From Yponomeuta sedellus (Eukaryota > Arthropoda > Insecta > Lepidoptera > Yponomeutidae): a DNA stretch of 64,000 nt. Location: contig OW203743.1 in assembly GCA_934045075.1 (NCBI GenBank), positions 17,169,152 through 17,233,151 on the forward strand, written 5' to 3'. Under the pieces are notes generated by a model that ran no database searches, was not told where the DNA came from, and worked only from the letters and a program-made list of their open reading frames with translations. This document shows, one piece after another, positions 32,289 through 44,152 of this stretch (the stretch's first letter is position 1; each line of letters starts with the position of its first letter). The position numbers were made by a program, and so were the translations under genes.

Positions 32289-32625
32289 ACCCTTTGTATA
32301 TCTCAACCGTTGGGACACGGGTCTCTTTCAGCATCGCAGGAAAGTTAGGCCATACCCCGCCACGGGGGCCAAGTTTGGTTTGGTGAAGGATTGTCAGACA
32401 GTGGCGGGTGTCAGATTTATCAAACCGCACATAAGGCCTCTGTCATGCCTTAACTACTTCCATTACATGACAGCCGCCACCGATGGCTTAGCGTGCCTTC
32501 GAAGCACGGAAGTGCTGTGAAAAATGCCACTAGCGGTAGTCACGGGATGGTCACCTATCCTGCACCTGACCGCGCCTGTTGTTGCTTAACCCAACTGATT
32601 GATTCCGTGAGGCCGCGAGCGCTTT
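32289..32625 (-). repeat. 5S-derived SINE, nearly full length
   Basis: The minus strand has GCGCTCGCGGCCTCACGG, GTTGGGTTAAGCAACAACAG, GGATAGGTGACCATCCCG and the usual middle and tail. The head is shortened by a small deletion. Confidence 0.8.
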
Positions 32626-32897
32626 TTGGTTGTCTGGCTACCATATTTTATAAGACATGCAAATGAATGCGCATTCCAAAAGTTGATAGAACAATCACCA
32701 GTCTCATCGCCTCTTACAAGCGCACGAATCACTCTGACCCCCGACCTCTTCAATCATACGTCGCTTACAGCCGAGCCAACAATGCGCACGCGCGTCGAAA
32801 GCGCATTACGTATTCTAGCCAAACATTACGTCGCGTCATGTGAATGAATTGAATAGACATCATTCATACAGGTTTATCTGGCTGGTTAGGTGCTGCT

Positions 32898-33165
32898 TAG
32901 TCGCAATACCACACGCTAACGGTGAAGGAAAACATCGTGAGGAAACCCGCGGCTTGGTTGGCTCCGCACGTATTGACTAGTCTTTCCTGTGGGCTAGGCC
33001 GACTAAGCTGTCAGGGTGGTATAGGTGCTGGGCAAGCCTACACCATCTATAAAACCATGTCCCGGGCACTACAGCGTCGGAGTGGTTCCTTCACCCATCT
33101 AGTGTGAGTGAGGATACCACTGGACGCTGTATAAATCATCTCATTAAGTAGATGCAAAAAGGCCA
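32898..33165 (+). repeat. tRNA-derived SINE (family D), head lost
   Basis: TCGCAATACCACACGCTAAC, ACTAGTCTTTCCTGTGGGC, GCACTACAGCGTCGGAGTGG and CATCTCATTAAGTAGATGCA match the copy at 12379. Confidence 0.75.
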
Positions 33166-34094
33166 ATACTACTAGGTGCTGATGGGATGAAAAGTCGTTT
33201 CGAGGAAGTGGGGATGTTATCTTGGGGATTTACTATGTACGTAATAATGATAATAATAATAATAGTTTGTTTTAAAATAACTAAGACCAGGCAACTCTGT
33301 GGCCTGCTTCGTGCTTCGTAAATAAGATTAGTATAAAAAAAATTAGTCCGTAATTGGCCTATGTTTGGCCTACATTTATTTACTTATTTTATATTGTTTT
33401 GTGCTGTGGACTTTGATAAATTATTAAAATAAAATAATAATAATAACGTCAACACAACACAATCACTTGACCTGGTCCCAAACTAGGATACCCTGTGCTA
33501 TGGTAACCAGGCAAGGGCGTCACAAACATGACAATACACCCAGACATTTGTAACTTTTTTATTAATATTTTGTATTTGTTGTTCTTTGTACAACAAATAT
33601 AAAATATTAATAATAATACAAAATACAGGGTACACTAAAGAGCATTCTTAACTTATTGCATCTTTTTTAAAAGGCCTATGTTTTCGTTTTTTTTTCATAA
33701 TAATATTATTTGGGAAACCAACAGCTTAAATAACACTAGCAGCTTAAATGTAGCGCAGAAACAATGTTCTTAGGCCAATAATAGACTTCCACAGATTAAC
33801 AAAATAGGTCACACTTCACATTCACACTTATTTTTCATATTAGAAAAGCGAAAGTTTGTGAGTGTGTATGTTTGTTACTTCTTGGCGTCTAAACGACGGG
33901 AGCGATTTTAATAAAATTTGGTATGAAGTTAGCTGACACCCTGGATTAACGCAAAGGCGTTTTACTGCGGAAAAATATGTTATTCCCATGGGAAAATCGA
34001 TAAACCTCAAGTAACACCGCGGGGCACAGCTAGTTATAACATTTGTAACCTGTTCTCTTTTATATTAATAAATTCATACAAACCAGAACATAAC
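33166..34094. repeat. AT-rich; family C scrap, interspersed repeat at 33855-34030
   Basis: 33468-33552 is a tail piece of the family C SINE (CTAGGATACCCTGTGCTATG). 33556-33605 contains an imperfect 23-bp inverted repeat. 33855-34030 (AAGTTTGTGAGTGTGTATGT to ACACCGCGGGGCACAGCTAG) is repeated at 37960-38157 and is of a kind that I associate with Lepidoptera; its class is uncertain. Confidence 0.55.
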
Positions 34095-34232
34095 ATTTAC
34101 ATACAGGCACATACATTGCTTCAGGCCTCACACTAGGATACCCTGAGTCGTGGGAACCACAACGACATCACAAACATGTAAACATCCAAGACTTTTTTTG
34201 TCTCCAGCCGGGGTTCAAACCCGGGACCTCAC
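34095..34232 (-). repeat. tRNA-derived SINE (family C), head truncated
   Basis: GGTTTGAACCCCGGCTGGAG and the tail ending CAATGTATGTGCCTGTATGT on the minus strand. The A-box half is missing. Confidence 0.7.
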
Positions 34233-35057
34233 ACATTAATGCGTTCTGTACTGTAACCTCAATACCGCCTTCTCGAATATGCGTCCGTTACGGTAAAACC
34301 TGCACTTCGAGCCACTATAGACTAACATGCTATAATTAGCGACCACGTGTCAAGAAGCCACAATAACAGACTAGGCAACAAACAAGACAGAAAATGTGCA
34401 GCGATTTTTCTCCTGTGATAAAATATGTAGATACCATTCTTGAACGAAGAAAGGCACTTCCAATCACCACTCTACCAAGAACCCATTAGAATCCACATTT
34501 AGTCCAATTCCTTTCAATTCAACTCAATAATTCTTCATGTTTTTGCTAAGAGATCTGGGAACCGAACTATGGGAAATAGAATTGAATGTGGAAGCCTAAC
34601 CCGGGCACGGTGGACCGTTACTTTAACTGTTTGAGTTGTTACCTCAGTGTTTTGCGGGTAGATTGGTATCTGGTGACGTCTGGCGTCCTACTGGCGGCGG
34701 GTCGTAGGTTCGATGGTTTATGGAATGTGCAGCGTGACTGGGTTTTCTCTTGGCACGTCCGTGCTGGGGTGCGCGCGTTATATTCATTTGTTAATTTAAT
34801 ACGTGTGGAGCCGACTAAGCTTAGAGGATGATTTTCTGTGCATTTCCCAGGCATCCGAGTGGTGATAAGAGCAATTTCTTTTTAATTATTTGGTATTTTG
34901 ATTTTGATTGATATCAACCCGATACAGGTTCAGATACAGATAAGATAGATCTTTTATCTGGTTTAGGACCCAGTCTGTCCACAAATCACTTCTATTGCAT
35001 CATATTGTACCACTTCTATTTGCAACTATTATGTGGATGGAGAAATAAAGATTATCT
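34233..35057. other. No recognised feature
   Basis: The short frames near 34586-34854 on both strands have no recognisable motif and lack support, so no gene is called. Confidence 0.35.
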
Positions 35058-35175
35058 GCAATGTATTGTTTTGTGTCGTGTCGTGTTTTGTTGTGTCGTG
35101 TCGTGTCCTGTCGTGTCGTGTCGTGTCGTGTCGTGTCGTGTCGTAACGTGTCGTGTCGTATCGTATTGTATTGCA
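35058..35175. repeat. (TCGTG)n pentanucleotide satellite
   Basis: About twenty imperfect copies of TCGTG/TTGTG, with the cleanest run at 35113-35142. The Cys/Val/Ser-rich frame over it is an artefact. Confidence 0.9.
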
Positions 35176-35522
35176 TTTCAAAAACTCCAAACTAAGTCTT
35201 AAACCTAATACTTATGTTGCTAGTGTTAATACCTAGTCGTATGATAAGATCTCATGATTGCCATCAATAACTTTAGTAGTTTAGTTAGCTCACTCAGAAA
35301 TCAGTAATATTTTTTTTAAAATTGCTGTGATACCTTTTGGGCCGCTTTCTGAATTGTGAATTTCAAGTAAATTTAGAAGCCACGTATTGCACGCTCTTTT
35401 CTGGGAAATTCGAAGAGGCGCACTTCAATAAGATTAATGGATTGTTTTAGTAAATTGTTACTAAAAAGTGCAATTAATTTTATTGAGAAATGTCACATGC
35501 AATCAAAAATATTTATCTAAAT
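35176..35522. other. No recognised feature
   Basis: The segment CTTATGTTGCTAGTGTTAAT to CAATAACTTTAGTAGTTTAG at 35212-35287 recurs near 45915-45985, so it is a small repeat. Confidence 0.4.
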
Positions 35523-35536
35523 AAATCAATATAGTT

Positions 35537-35645
35537 TAAAAACCTATTTAGAGGCTAAAAATTTCACCCATGCCGGGATTCGAACCCGCAACCTCTGGCT
35601 ATCCGCACCAGCACGGGTTAGTGCATTAAAAAATAAAAATAGTGT
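35537..35645 (-). repeat. tRNA-Ile fold-back SINE (family A), 109-bp deletion form
   Basis: The copy is flanked by AAATCAATATAGTT at 35523-35536 and 35646-35659. On the minus strand it begins ACACTATTTTTATTTTTTAA, jumps from CCCGTGCT into TGCGGATAGCCAGAGG, and ends in the terminal tail. The deletion type is like that at 27979, but its end points differ. Confidence 0.85.
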
Positions 35646-35711
35646 AAATCAATATAGTTCAAATAACTTAAACTATATAAATCAATCTTTCAGTTCTATC
35701 CATCCCAAGGT

Positions 35712-35835
35712 TGTCTGGAAGAGATAGCTTTTAGCGATAAGACCGCCAATTGTATACGGCAATAGCTTAGATGTGTATGCCTTTTTATGTATTTTGTTTT
35801 CTGGTGTGCACAATAAAGAGTTCTAATCTTATCTA
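35712..35835 (+). repeat. LINE 3' tail (family F)
   Basis: TTGTCTGGAAGAGATAGCTT, AAGACCGCCAATTGTA and GGTGTGCACAATAAAGAGTT followed by TAATCTTATC. Confidence 0.65.
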
Positions 35836-35984
35836 AATCCACAACAGTATCGTCTAATTATATAAAATTGTTTAATTATCAAACAAAATTGTCTATTTAT
35901 TACTTAGCCATTTATTTAGCGAAATTCTCCATTCTGACATTGGCCCTTAGACTGCTAAGTCCGCCTGCCTCACTGCAGTCAAGC

Positions 35985-36272
35985 TTGAGTCACTTGAGTT
36001 AAGCAACAACAGGCGCGGTAAGGTGCAGGAAGGGTGACCGTCCCGTGACTACCGCTAGGGGCTTTTTTTCGAGCGGTGCCGGCTGTCATATAATGGCAGT
36101 CGTTAAGCCATGTCAGAGGCCTCGTGGGCGGCTTGATAACTTCTGACAGTAAGGCCCGTCTTACAATACTCCACCAACCCGGACTTGGATCCGTGGTAGA
36201 AGCCTAACCTTCCTGCGATGCAGGAAGAGACTCGTGCCCCAGCAGGGGGGACACACAAGGGTTGATATCGAT
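35985..36272 (+). repeat. 5S-derived SINE, nearly full length
   Basis: CACTTGAGTTAAGCAACAAC, AGGCGCGGTAAGGTGCAGG and AAGGGTGACCGTCCCGTGAC reproduce the 5S box A to box C order. A deletion removes part of the middle. The copy ends AAGGGTTGATATCGATCG. Confidence 0.85.
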
Positions 36273-37244
36273 CGAATTCTAGCCTGACTGGCCAGCTAAT
36301 GTAAAGAAGTATTGTTACAGTACTATCATGCACTAATCGAATCGAGGCCCGGGTTGACCTTTCAAAACTAACACCTCCACATTCGTTGCCTGAAACCCAG
36401 CAACATCGGCCCAAAAAGTTCTCAAGAAACACCGCCAACCTGTCATCAAGCCTCAGCGTCGCCTTCTCCATTGTTCGAAGTGTTAACGCGAAGGCGGGAG
36501 CTAAAGTCGGTTGAAAGCCTGTCATTTGTGCGCCGTAAGCTTCGCAGATGCTTATCTGAAGCCAGTTTGCGGCGTTTACAGCTTCCGAGAAACGCTAAGT
36601 TGGCTGGTGAAGTGCATTCGTGAACTAAAAAAATTGTAAACTAAAAGTTCTTGAAGTAGTGGAGCGGTGGAATGGCGGCCTCTCGTTCGGGAGGTGGTGG
36701 GTTAGAGACCCGGCACGTATAGTCTGTTAGCTTTTAAAATATACCTCGGGCTCTAGAGTAGGCTTAGGTTTTCGCCGAAAGCACACGAACTTGTGTGCTT
36801 TCGTAAAGTATAAAACTTTTCTTCACAATTTTGAAAAGTTGTAAGTAACAATACGAAATAAACCTTACCTTATTGCAATATAATCGGTCTATTCGGTAGT
36901 AGCCGAGGTATGTTCTAAAAGCTAACAGACTGTACCAATGACTATGTTTATTTATTTAATATTGAGGAAGACTCGTGACAAGCAAACATAACATATGTAT
37001 GGTAATTTATATGGTATTCCTTGTCTCTTACAGTGTGTACATATCATATGTATTTTATAGTGATGTTTATGTATATATATATTTGTATGTAATGTGATGA
37101 GTATGTATATATATAATTTATATACTATTATTTTAATATATACGTTTAGTGTATTATATGTGTAAGTATATAATAATGTGGAAGGTTGTCTTTTCCTTTT
37201 TTTTTTTTTTGCACGCCTGCCAAGTTTTCGTTCTACCTCCTGCG
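36273..37244. other. Mostly unrecognised; tRNA-like SINE head at 36660-36722
   Basis: GGAGCGGTGGAATGGCGGCC, TTCGGGAGGTGGTGGG and GAGACCCGGCACGTA form a diverged tRNA-like head. At 36721-36755 and 36898-36937 two inverted copies of a repeat with AGTCTGTTAGCTTTTA lie about 200 bp apart. The rest is AT-rich. Confidence 0.4.
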
Positions 37245-37582
<338 letters not shown>

Positions 37583-37944
37583 AATAATAACATTACATAG
37601 CAGATATAAAAATTGGCATTCATTAAAAGTTTCCACGGATAGCTTTAAAATGTGATGTTACTCATAAGAGGTATAACCAAATCGATTATCTGTTAAATAA
37701 TAGGTATAGACCCTTATCACCTTACCACCTTATCACATTAAATCGCACTAATATTTATACTAAGATACATCTTACATACATCTTCTCCTAAGATACAGGT
37801 TTTTCGCCTAGTTTAGGAGACAGGATGCAACGACAAGAATATTGTACAATAGATTTAGCACCAAACGATTGTAGTCATTTATTTACATGTAAACATTTTG
37901 GTATTTGAAATAAAAGAATTATATTATATATATTATACACACTC
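37583..37944. other. No recognised feature
   Basis: AT-rich sequence. The piece with TTTCCACGGATAGC and GTATAACCAAATCGATTAT resembles 40360-40420. Confidence 0.35.
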
Positions 37945-38160
37945 ACAAACTTTCACCTTTATATGAAAGTTTGTGAGTGTGTATGTTTGTTACTTCGTCA
38001 CGTCTAAACGGCTGGAGCGATGTTAATAAAATTTGGTATGGGCTTAGCTGGCACCCAGGATAACACACAGGCTGCGGGTTTGCTGCGGGAAAATATCTTA
38101 TTGCCATGCGAAAATCAATAAGATATTTTCCCGGGTGACACCGCGGGGCACGGCTAGTCT
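37945..38160 (+). repeat. Interspersed repeat, second copy of 33855-34030
   Basis: GAAAGTTTGTGAGTGTGTAT, GTCTAAACGGCTGGAGCGAT and ACACCGCGGGGCACGGCTAG. It has an added inverted duplication of AATAAGATATTTTCCCG near 38093-38132. It ends about 40 bp before the exon at 38200. Confidence 0.6.
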
Positions 38161-38199
38161 CATAATAATAATAATAACATTTCCTTTCTTTCCCCCCAG

Positions 38200-38399
38200 G
38201 CTAATCGCCCTGGAAGTGAATCCTCGGCCGGAAATCAACTGCGAGTCCGTGGCATGGCGTCTGGTTGTGCTCCACGGGGGTCAAGAGGGGGGCATGCGGG
38301 CCCGCACGGGGCGCCTGGCTTCGGCCCTGGCGCAGTACCGGCCGCGGGTCAGGGCACAGCTGGAGCAGGCGAGGAGGCAGATCGACCAAGCTGTGCAGG
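38200..38399 (+). CDS. Second coding exon of the unrecognised gene
   Basis: The acceptor TTTCCCCCCAG ends at 38199 and the donor GTAAGT starts at 38400. The exon begins with the third base of an Arg codon split with exon 1 and ends with one base of a Gly codon. It adds residues about 91-158: LIALEVNPRPEINCESVAW, a Gly-rich turn (GGQEGG), then an Arg/Ala/Gln-rich amphipathic helix with RVRAQLEQARRQIDQA that may form a coiled coil or spectrin-like helix. The sequence is strongly GC-rich. An intron of about 29.3 kb precedes it. Confidence 0.85.
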
Positions 38400-38502
38400 G
38401 TAAGTTGGAGTAGGGTAAATTCTGCCTATTGACATCTATATTTACATCTATCCACCAGTCACTGCTCCTCAACAGGTCTGACTCTTACCTAGATCCTTGA
38501 TG

Positions 38503-38719
38503 CTTGATATCAACCCTTTGTATGTCCCCACTGCTGGAGCACGTGTCTCTTCCTGCATCGCAGGAAGGTAAGGCCATACTTCACCACGGGGGCCAAGTCC
38601 GGGTTGGTGGAGGATTGTAAGGCTGTGGCGGGCCTTCCTGTCAGAAGTCATCAAGCCGCCAATAAGGCCTCTGAAATGGCTTAACGACTGCCGTTACGTG
38701 ACAGCCGACACCAACGGCC
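38503..38719 (-). repeat. 5S-derived SINE, tail and middle
   Basis: The copy starts 104 bp after the donor of exon 2. The minus strand runs from GGCCGTTGGTGTCGGCTGTC to AAGGGTTGATATCAAG; the 5S-like head is missing. Confidence 0.8.
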
Positions 38720-39646
38720 GTGTAACATGTAAAGTGTCTTAAATACTATAGTATTCTTTTTCTTAACTAAAACTTTCATAAGCACTACGCATTATTGACT
38801 TAATTCCGGATTCACTAGCTTGTTTTTTGTCGGAAGAACCCGCTCTCATTTGCAGAGTTTTATCACGAAATTAATTTAATAATATAGTATCTTTAGTGAC
38901 TATTTATATGGCGAGCTGTTGCAGCTCAAAGTTTCTGCAAAAGTTTCCCTTTAAGGTAATGATAAATATATCGGTAAGGATGATGACGGCAAATTCTGAT
39001 TTACTGTAGCGAGTAGAACTGAGTGTAGCAGACAAACACTATTAAAATACGTCACGAACAAATCGAAAGAAAAAGAGACCTTAGATTGACAAAAATGTGC
39101 GGACAATAAACGAAAATGGGTAAGAGATGACATAGTGTAAGTGGTGTGAGGCTCCGACCATTTCAAAAGTTGAACTAAATTATGTATTCGTATCATAAGC
39201 ACATTTGTCACTTTCGAATTAAGTTCTTTTTATTTATTCTTGAGGTGAATAAAGAAAAGGGAAACTTTCCCAAGAGAAAGAACTTTTTAGGAGAGTCGCT
39301 AGGAAAGCTGTTAATTGAATGCTCGAACCATGCTGAGCTAATTAATTACGATGAAACGTGGGTGTCAATAGTACGTGGAGTCTGTTAGTCTAATCGATGT
39401 TTAAGATGGGTTTCTCCGTACAAAAGTTAACGATAGCGAAAAAGGGCAGGCTCTTTTAGCTGAAGTAACTTTTATATCGCAACATAACGCTCTAGCCTAG
39501 TCTCACAACATTGACATATTCTCTGATAGCTGTGCAAAGTTTAAAAGGAGTATCTTGTCTACCCTGTGAAACTCAGACTTATACATCTTATAAGTAAAGT
39601 AATATTATTCTAATTAAATTATCTCATGAGTTTATTAACTTAACTT
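38720..39646. other. Mostly unrecognised; repeat piece at 38755-38860
   Basis: AACTAAAACTTTCATAAGCA and TAATTCCGGATTCACTAGC are a diverged relative of the repeat around 45130. No coding signal. Confidence 0.35.
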
Positions 39647-39654
39647 TAAACCAG

Positions 39655-39819
39655 CTGCCTGTACGTAATACAGAGAATAGTGTAAAGAGGTTCGAAATTT
39701 CACTGATGCCGGTGAGTCGCCCATTAGCTCAGTTGGAAAGAGCGCTGGCACGGATAGCCAGACGTCGCGGGTTCGAATCCTGGCATGGGTGGAATTTTCA
39801 GCCTCTAAATAGGTTTTTA
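39655..39819 (+). repeat. tRNA-Ile SINE (family A), monomer
   Basis: A short duplication TAAACCAG flanks it (39647-39654 and 39820-39827). It starts CTGCCTGTACGTAATACAGA, has a tRNA-Ile-like head at 39718-39790 and ends AGCCTCTAAATAGGTTTTTA. Confidence 0.8.
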
Positions 39820-39827
39820 TAAACCAG

Positions 39828-40631
39828 TGTAAACTATAATTAATACATTAAGTCCACAAGTAACTTCATACTAACGGTGCATGTTGTGACTGCCTATAAG
39901 TGAGGTAATACTTAGTTTTTTTCTAGCTATGGTCTATTGTAAAAATGTATTGGTGTATATCTTGTTGGTAGTCCTAATAAATAAAAATATTGAAATGGTG
40001 AAAATAGCCTCAATCTGGGTGTATTTTCATGTCAAAAAACTAGGGTACCGCCAACTGTGCTTACTACGCAATGATATCGCATGGTAACCATAGCTGGCAG
40101 TATCCTAATCGTTGTCTGCGATTTGTCTAAGATACCTATCTCTCTCTACGTACAATACAAGACGCCTCAAAGAAATGCGAGTTTTCTTTACAAAAAAATT
40201 GTCTAGCGTATTTTACTTAATGCATTTGAAAACTATGATTTTTCGTCTCTGTCGCTGGTCTTTTGACAGTTCTTGCATCAAAACAATTTTACATATTTAT
40301 TTAATATTTAGGAAAACTAATTTTGCAAAGCAGATATGTATAAAACAGTCATTTCAAGTTTCCGCGGATAAGTGTTAAGAGAATGTTACGTAATAGGTAT
40401 AGCCAAGTCGATTATTTTACCAGGTACCACTTAATTTACAGGATTAAAAAACAAAGTTGATAGGAATCGTCTCACCGCAGATATTCCATTATCGAATTTT
40501 CTCGCCAAAGAGTTATATAATTTAATTAATTGTTCTTTTATCATCATCACTGCAGATCCATGTAGAGCGGAATTCTTTTTATTCATATGAATTTTATTCC
40601 TAGTTGGTTTGACTTGAGATGTCCGCACTTA
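39828..40631. other. No recognised feature
   Basis: No coding character or repeat family was identified except short pieces shared with 37620-37690. Confidence 0.35.
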
Positions 40632-40835
40632 GCCTCATAGTTGGGCAATTGTACGCAGCAAGCGCTGAGGTATGTTAACACTTCGGACACAAGGGTTTCC
40701 TCACGATGTTTTCCTTCATAGTTAGCGAATGGTATTGCTACTCTGTCTTCACAAATGTCCATAACTGAGAAAACAAAGTCATTAGTACGTGCCCACGGGG
40801 TTCAAAACCACGACCTCCCGATGGCGTTATACCGT
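40632..40835 (-). repeat. tRNA-derived SINE (family D)
   Basis: The minus strand has a head with a degraded B box (GGTTTTGAACCCCGTGGGCA), then ATGACTTTGTTTTCTCAG and AGTAGCAATACCATTCGCTA, and a tail with GAGGAAACCCTTGTGTCCGA. Confidence 0.65.
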
Positions 40836-41318
40836 TGGCGTTATACCGTTCCCCCACACCGCTCTTTTTTCATCTTACAAACGTAACCTTGGCAATAAGA
40901 AAGTAGGTGCCGATTTTAGTGCCACTTTGAACACTTATACAGCTTTTTAATGCACTTAAAATTGTCGAGACACCAATACAAACAATAATATTGTTATTAT
41001 GTTATGTAAATTGCATCTTTCGCCCTCAATTCGAACCGTTTAGCCGAATTATCCACCTACCTTTTCCGTGGTCGAATAATGCATTACGTAAATATGCTTA
41101 TGCGGCTTTAAGCGCTTAAAAATCTTATATAATACAGCTCACAAAAGCATCTTTAATCAATTACTCAAATGATGGACGGATGCTTAGGAGCTGTATTTTA
41201 TTATCACACTGGGATTATTAAGCGATTTGAAAGCTTGAACTCCAAGTTGAATAAGAGGACGTAGACAAGAAATACGTATGAATAGGTACCTAGAGGTTTA
41301 AAATACAGAGATTCTGCT
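40836..41318. other. No recognised feature
   Basis: AT-rich intron sequence. Confidence 0.35.
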
Positions 41319-41341
41319 CATTAGGGGATGGCTATGTCCAG
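41319..41341 (+). repeat. Family E LINE scrap, split by MITE
   Basis: The piece ends GGCTATGTCCAG and continues at 41647 as CAGCAGTGGAATAATG. Together they match the common GGCTATGTCCAGCAGTGGA end of family E, which gives the empty-site sequence for the MITE. Confidence 0.75.
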
Positions 41342-41646
41342 AGTGCTTAGTGCGAGTTTGACAGATGCAATCGAATAACTTTACTACCGCGTTAATCGAG
41401 CATTGAGTAGTGAGGATGAGTAAGTTACCCGTTCGAACTGGCAAAACGCTGTCACAGTACTACTCGCACTGGCGTTTATTCGTGTTTTGGCTGGTAAACG
41501 TGTTTACTTCTCAACGTAAACCATTACAACTCGCACTCAGCAATTTTAATTTCCATACTTGTCGCTAGGTGGCGCTTCCTCGATGCCATAGAAATATGAG
41601 TTTACATTAACGCGATCGAGTAGTTAGAAAACTCGCACTAAGCACT
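41342..41646 (+). mobile_element. 305-bp MITE with 18-bp inverted ends, copy 3
   Basis: Perfect CAG duplication (41339-41341 and 41647-41649) inside a family E LINE scrap. It is very similar to copy 1. Confidence 0.9.
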
Positions 41647-41689
41647 CAGCAGTGGAATAATGTAAGAAGAAGACGCCTGAATTAATAAG

Positions 41690-42045
41690 ATTGTAGTGTT
41701 GTAGAACTTTCTTAAATAATAAAACTGTGTGCTTTATTTATACTGTTTTATTTATATTAAAAACAGAAAACTGGATAAAAACGGAATAAGCTGGTAAAAA
41801 TTGTCAGATCTAGTCAAGATATGAAGTAGTAATGCTAAAAATGAGGGAAATCTTAAAAATGGGTGACATACCTAATTTAATTTTTTTGAAAATGATGTCA
41901 ATTTCTCCTTCTGCAATCTTTACGATTTAACGGTGCCTAGAAGAAATTGCTATCAGCAATAAGGCCGCCAATTGACCTCTTCTTTTGTAACTGTTGTCTC
42001 TGTAATTATTTTCTGGTGTGTACAATAAAGAAAATTCTTCTCTTA
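41690..42045 (+). repeat. Interspersed repeat followed by LINE tail (family F)
   Basis: 41690-41885 (GATTGTAGTGTTGTAGAACT to GGATAAAAACGGAATAAGC) is repeated at 44050-44776, where it is split by another element. Its end recurs in reverse at 42283-42365. 41942-42045 is a family F tail (AAGGCCGCCAATTGACC, GTGTACAATAAAG). Confidence 0.6.
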
Positions 42046-42048
42046 TCT

Positions 42049-42490
42049 TAAAACCTATTTAGAGGCTAAAAATTTCACCCATGCCGGGATTCCAACCCGC
42101 GAACTCTGGCTATCGGTGCCAGCGCTCTTCCAACTGAGCTAATGGACGACTCACCGGCATCAGTGAAATTTTGAACCTCGTTACCATACTCTCTGTATTA
42201 TCTGCCTGTTTGTACCGGCATGGGTGGAATTTTTGGCCTCTAAGTAGGTTTTTTAAATCTATTTAATTATGTATATAATTTAAAAAAAATTAAAATTATG
42301 TCTACCATTTTTGAGATTTCCCTCATTTTTAGCATCATCTTGACTAGATCTGACAATTTTTATACCTCTGGCTATCCGTGCCAGAGGTTGCGGATTCGAA
42401 TCCCGGCATGGGTGAAATTTTTTGCCTCTAAATAGGTTTTTAAATTTGTCCTTAGCACGGGTTAGTGCATTAAAAATAGAAATAGTAAAA
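42049..42490. repeat. tRNA-Ile SINE (family A) pieces in both orientations
   Basis: 42049-42205 is a reverse tRNA-like unit, 42215-42258 a forward tail, and 42365-42487 a forward T arm and tail with an inverted CTCTGGCTATCCGTGCCAGAG joint at about 42366-42386. Deletions and orientation switches resemble the better-bounded copies. Confidence 0.7.
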
Positions 42491-43330
42491 CCTTAATTCT
42501 CGGCATATACCTAATAATAGATAATCGCGATTAGACCCGCTTAATAGTATATATTATAACTACGTACGAGCACCGCAACTACTACTGTCCTTACCTTAGT
42601 TGCTAATTCATAGGGTATGGTAGGAGGAGCACTGCTTATCCTACACCACAGGTTTTAGCCTTTTTTAGGGAGCAGGGTACCACTGCCTTAGAGATAAGGT
42701 CATTGTAAAATGTTCCTTAAGTAAATTATTTATTATTTATTTATTTAATTATAAACTCCGCCCTTACAGGTTTTCCACCTAATACAGCAGGTTAAATAAA
42801 AATAACACCACGAAAATGAAGAATATCGATATTAACATAAACAAACAAACAATGCAAAATTAATCAAATTATTCAAGTACATAATCAATTCATAAAATTT
42901 CATAAAATATTAAAAATACACATCGATTCATAAAAAAACATTCCACATTAAAACAAATTAAAAAACCATTTGCCCAATAACACAGTACAAATTATTTAAA
43001 TTAATTTCAATTTCATTTGGTAGATCATGCCTCAAATATTTTCTATCTACTAAGTAACAATGTCACCTCAGCCTTGAATTTTGAGAGCGAGCATGTAAGC
43101 ATTATCTTTTATGTTATCTTTAGTTTTTATTTCACTGTACGTAATTTATTGTTGCGCGTTCCATTTATTTCGTCGATATTTATGTTATGTTTAAATAGCC
43201 TTTTCGTATGCCGTTATATACAGGGTGTCCAAAAAATAGGACGTCACGCTGACATCGGAGGTAGATGGACTTAAGGCGCATCAAATAAGCTTAGATGAAA
43301 AGATGTACATAGATGAAAAAAGACAGTAGG
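42491..43330. other. No recognised feature
   Basis: AT-rich. The frame at 43017-43274 has no recognisable motif and is not called. Near 43222 ACAGGGTGTCCAAAAAATAG resembles a common transposon end, but no partner is visible. Confidence 0.35.
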
Positions 43331-43344
43331 AAATAATGCTTTAA

Positions 43345-43749
43345 AAACCTATTTAGAGGCTAAAAATTTCACCCATGCCGGGATTCGAACCCGCAACCTC
43401 TGGCTATCCGTACCAGCGCTCTACCAATTGAGCCAATGGGCGACTCACGGCATCAGTGAAATTTCGAACCTCTTTACAATATTCTCTGTATTACGTACAG
43501 GCAGCGACATCTGACTTAAGCAAATTGCATTACTTACAGCCCCGACTACCTACTTTGCAGTTAGGTTTAACATCGGAACGATATCAATGTACCCACATGA
43601 TTACACTATTTTTATTTTTAATGCACTAACCCGTGCTAAGGAACAAATTTAAAAACCTATTTAGAGGCTAAAAATTTTTTTTAGCCTCTAAATAGGTTTT
43701 TAAAATTGTTCCTTAGCACGGGTTAGTGGATTAAAAATAAAAATAGTGT
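43345..43749 (-). repeat. tRNA-Ile fold-back SINE (family A), full-length type copy
   Basis: The copy is flanked by perfect 14-bp duplications AAATAATGCTTTAA at 43331-43344 and 43750-43763. On the minus strand it begins ACACTATTTTTATTTTTAAT. A ~70-bp inverted tail pairs with the following forward tail (about 43617-43680 and 43681-43749, separated only by an A/T run). Then come the linker, the tRNA-Ile-like head at about 43374-43447 and the terminal AGCCTCTAAATAGGTTTTT. It is the best template of the family in the window. Confidence 0.9.
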
Positions 43750-44152
43750 AAATAATGCTTTAATAATGCTTCGCTTTTTGGAATGGCCTTTCTGTGAGTC
43801 TATAGTATCTTGCAATACCTGATGAATAGACATGGAATTATGTTCAAATATTAATTTAGCGTTCGCTAATGAATCCTACGTTATTAATGTTCGATAGTCT
43901 TGATAGAATGAAATAATGAATGCATTGAACACTTTCGATTTCCGTCGTCTTTTGCTGAATTAATCAATTTGTCTATTAGAAAACTTATTATTAAACCGTC
44001 TAACAGATAGCTTGAATAGTTCGGCTATTTACTTAGGTTTCATATTAGTAAGACTGTAATGTTGTATATCTTTTATAAATAATAAAACTGGAACGACTTC
44101 AGCTGTTGCTTTATTTGTAGATAGGTATTGTTATTTTAAAATAAGAACAGAA

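Noticed and set aside
36103..36525. 140-codon minus-strand frame
   Set aside because: Half of it is the 5S SINE and the rest has no recognisable motif.
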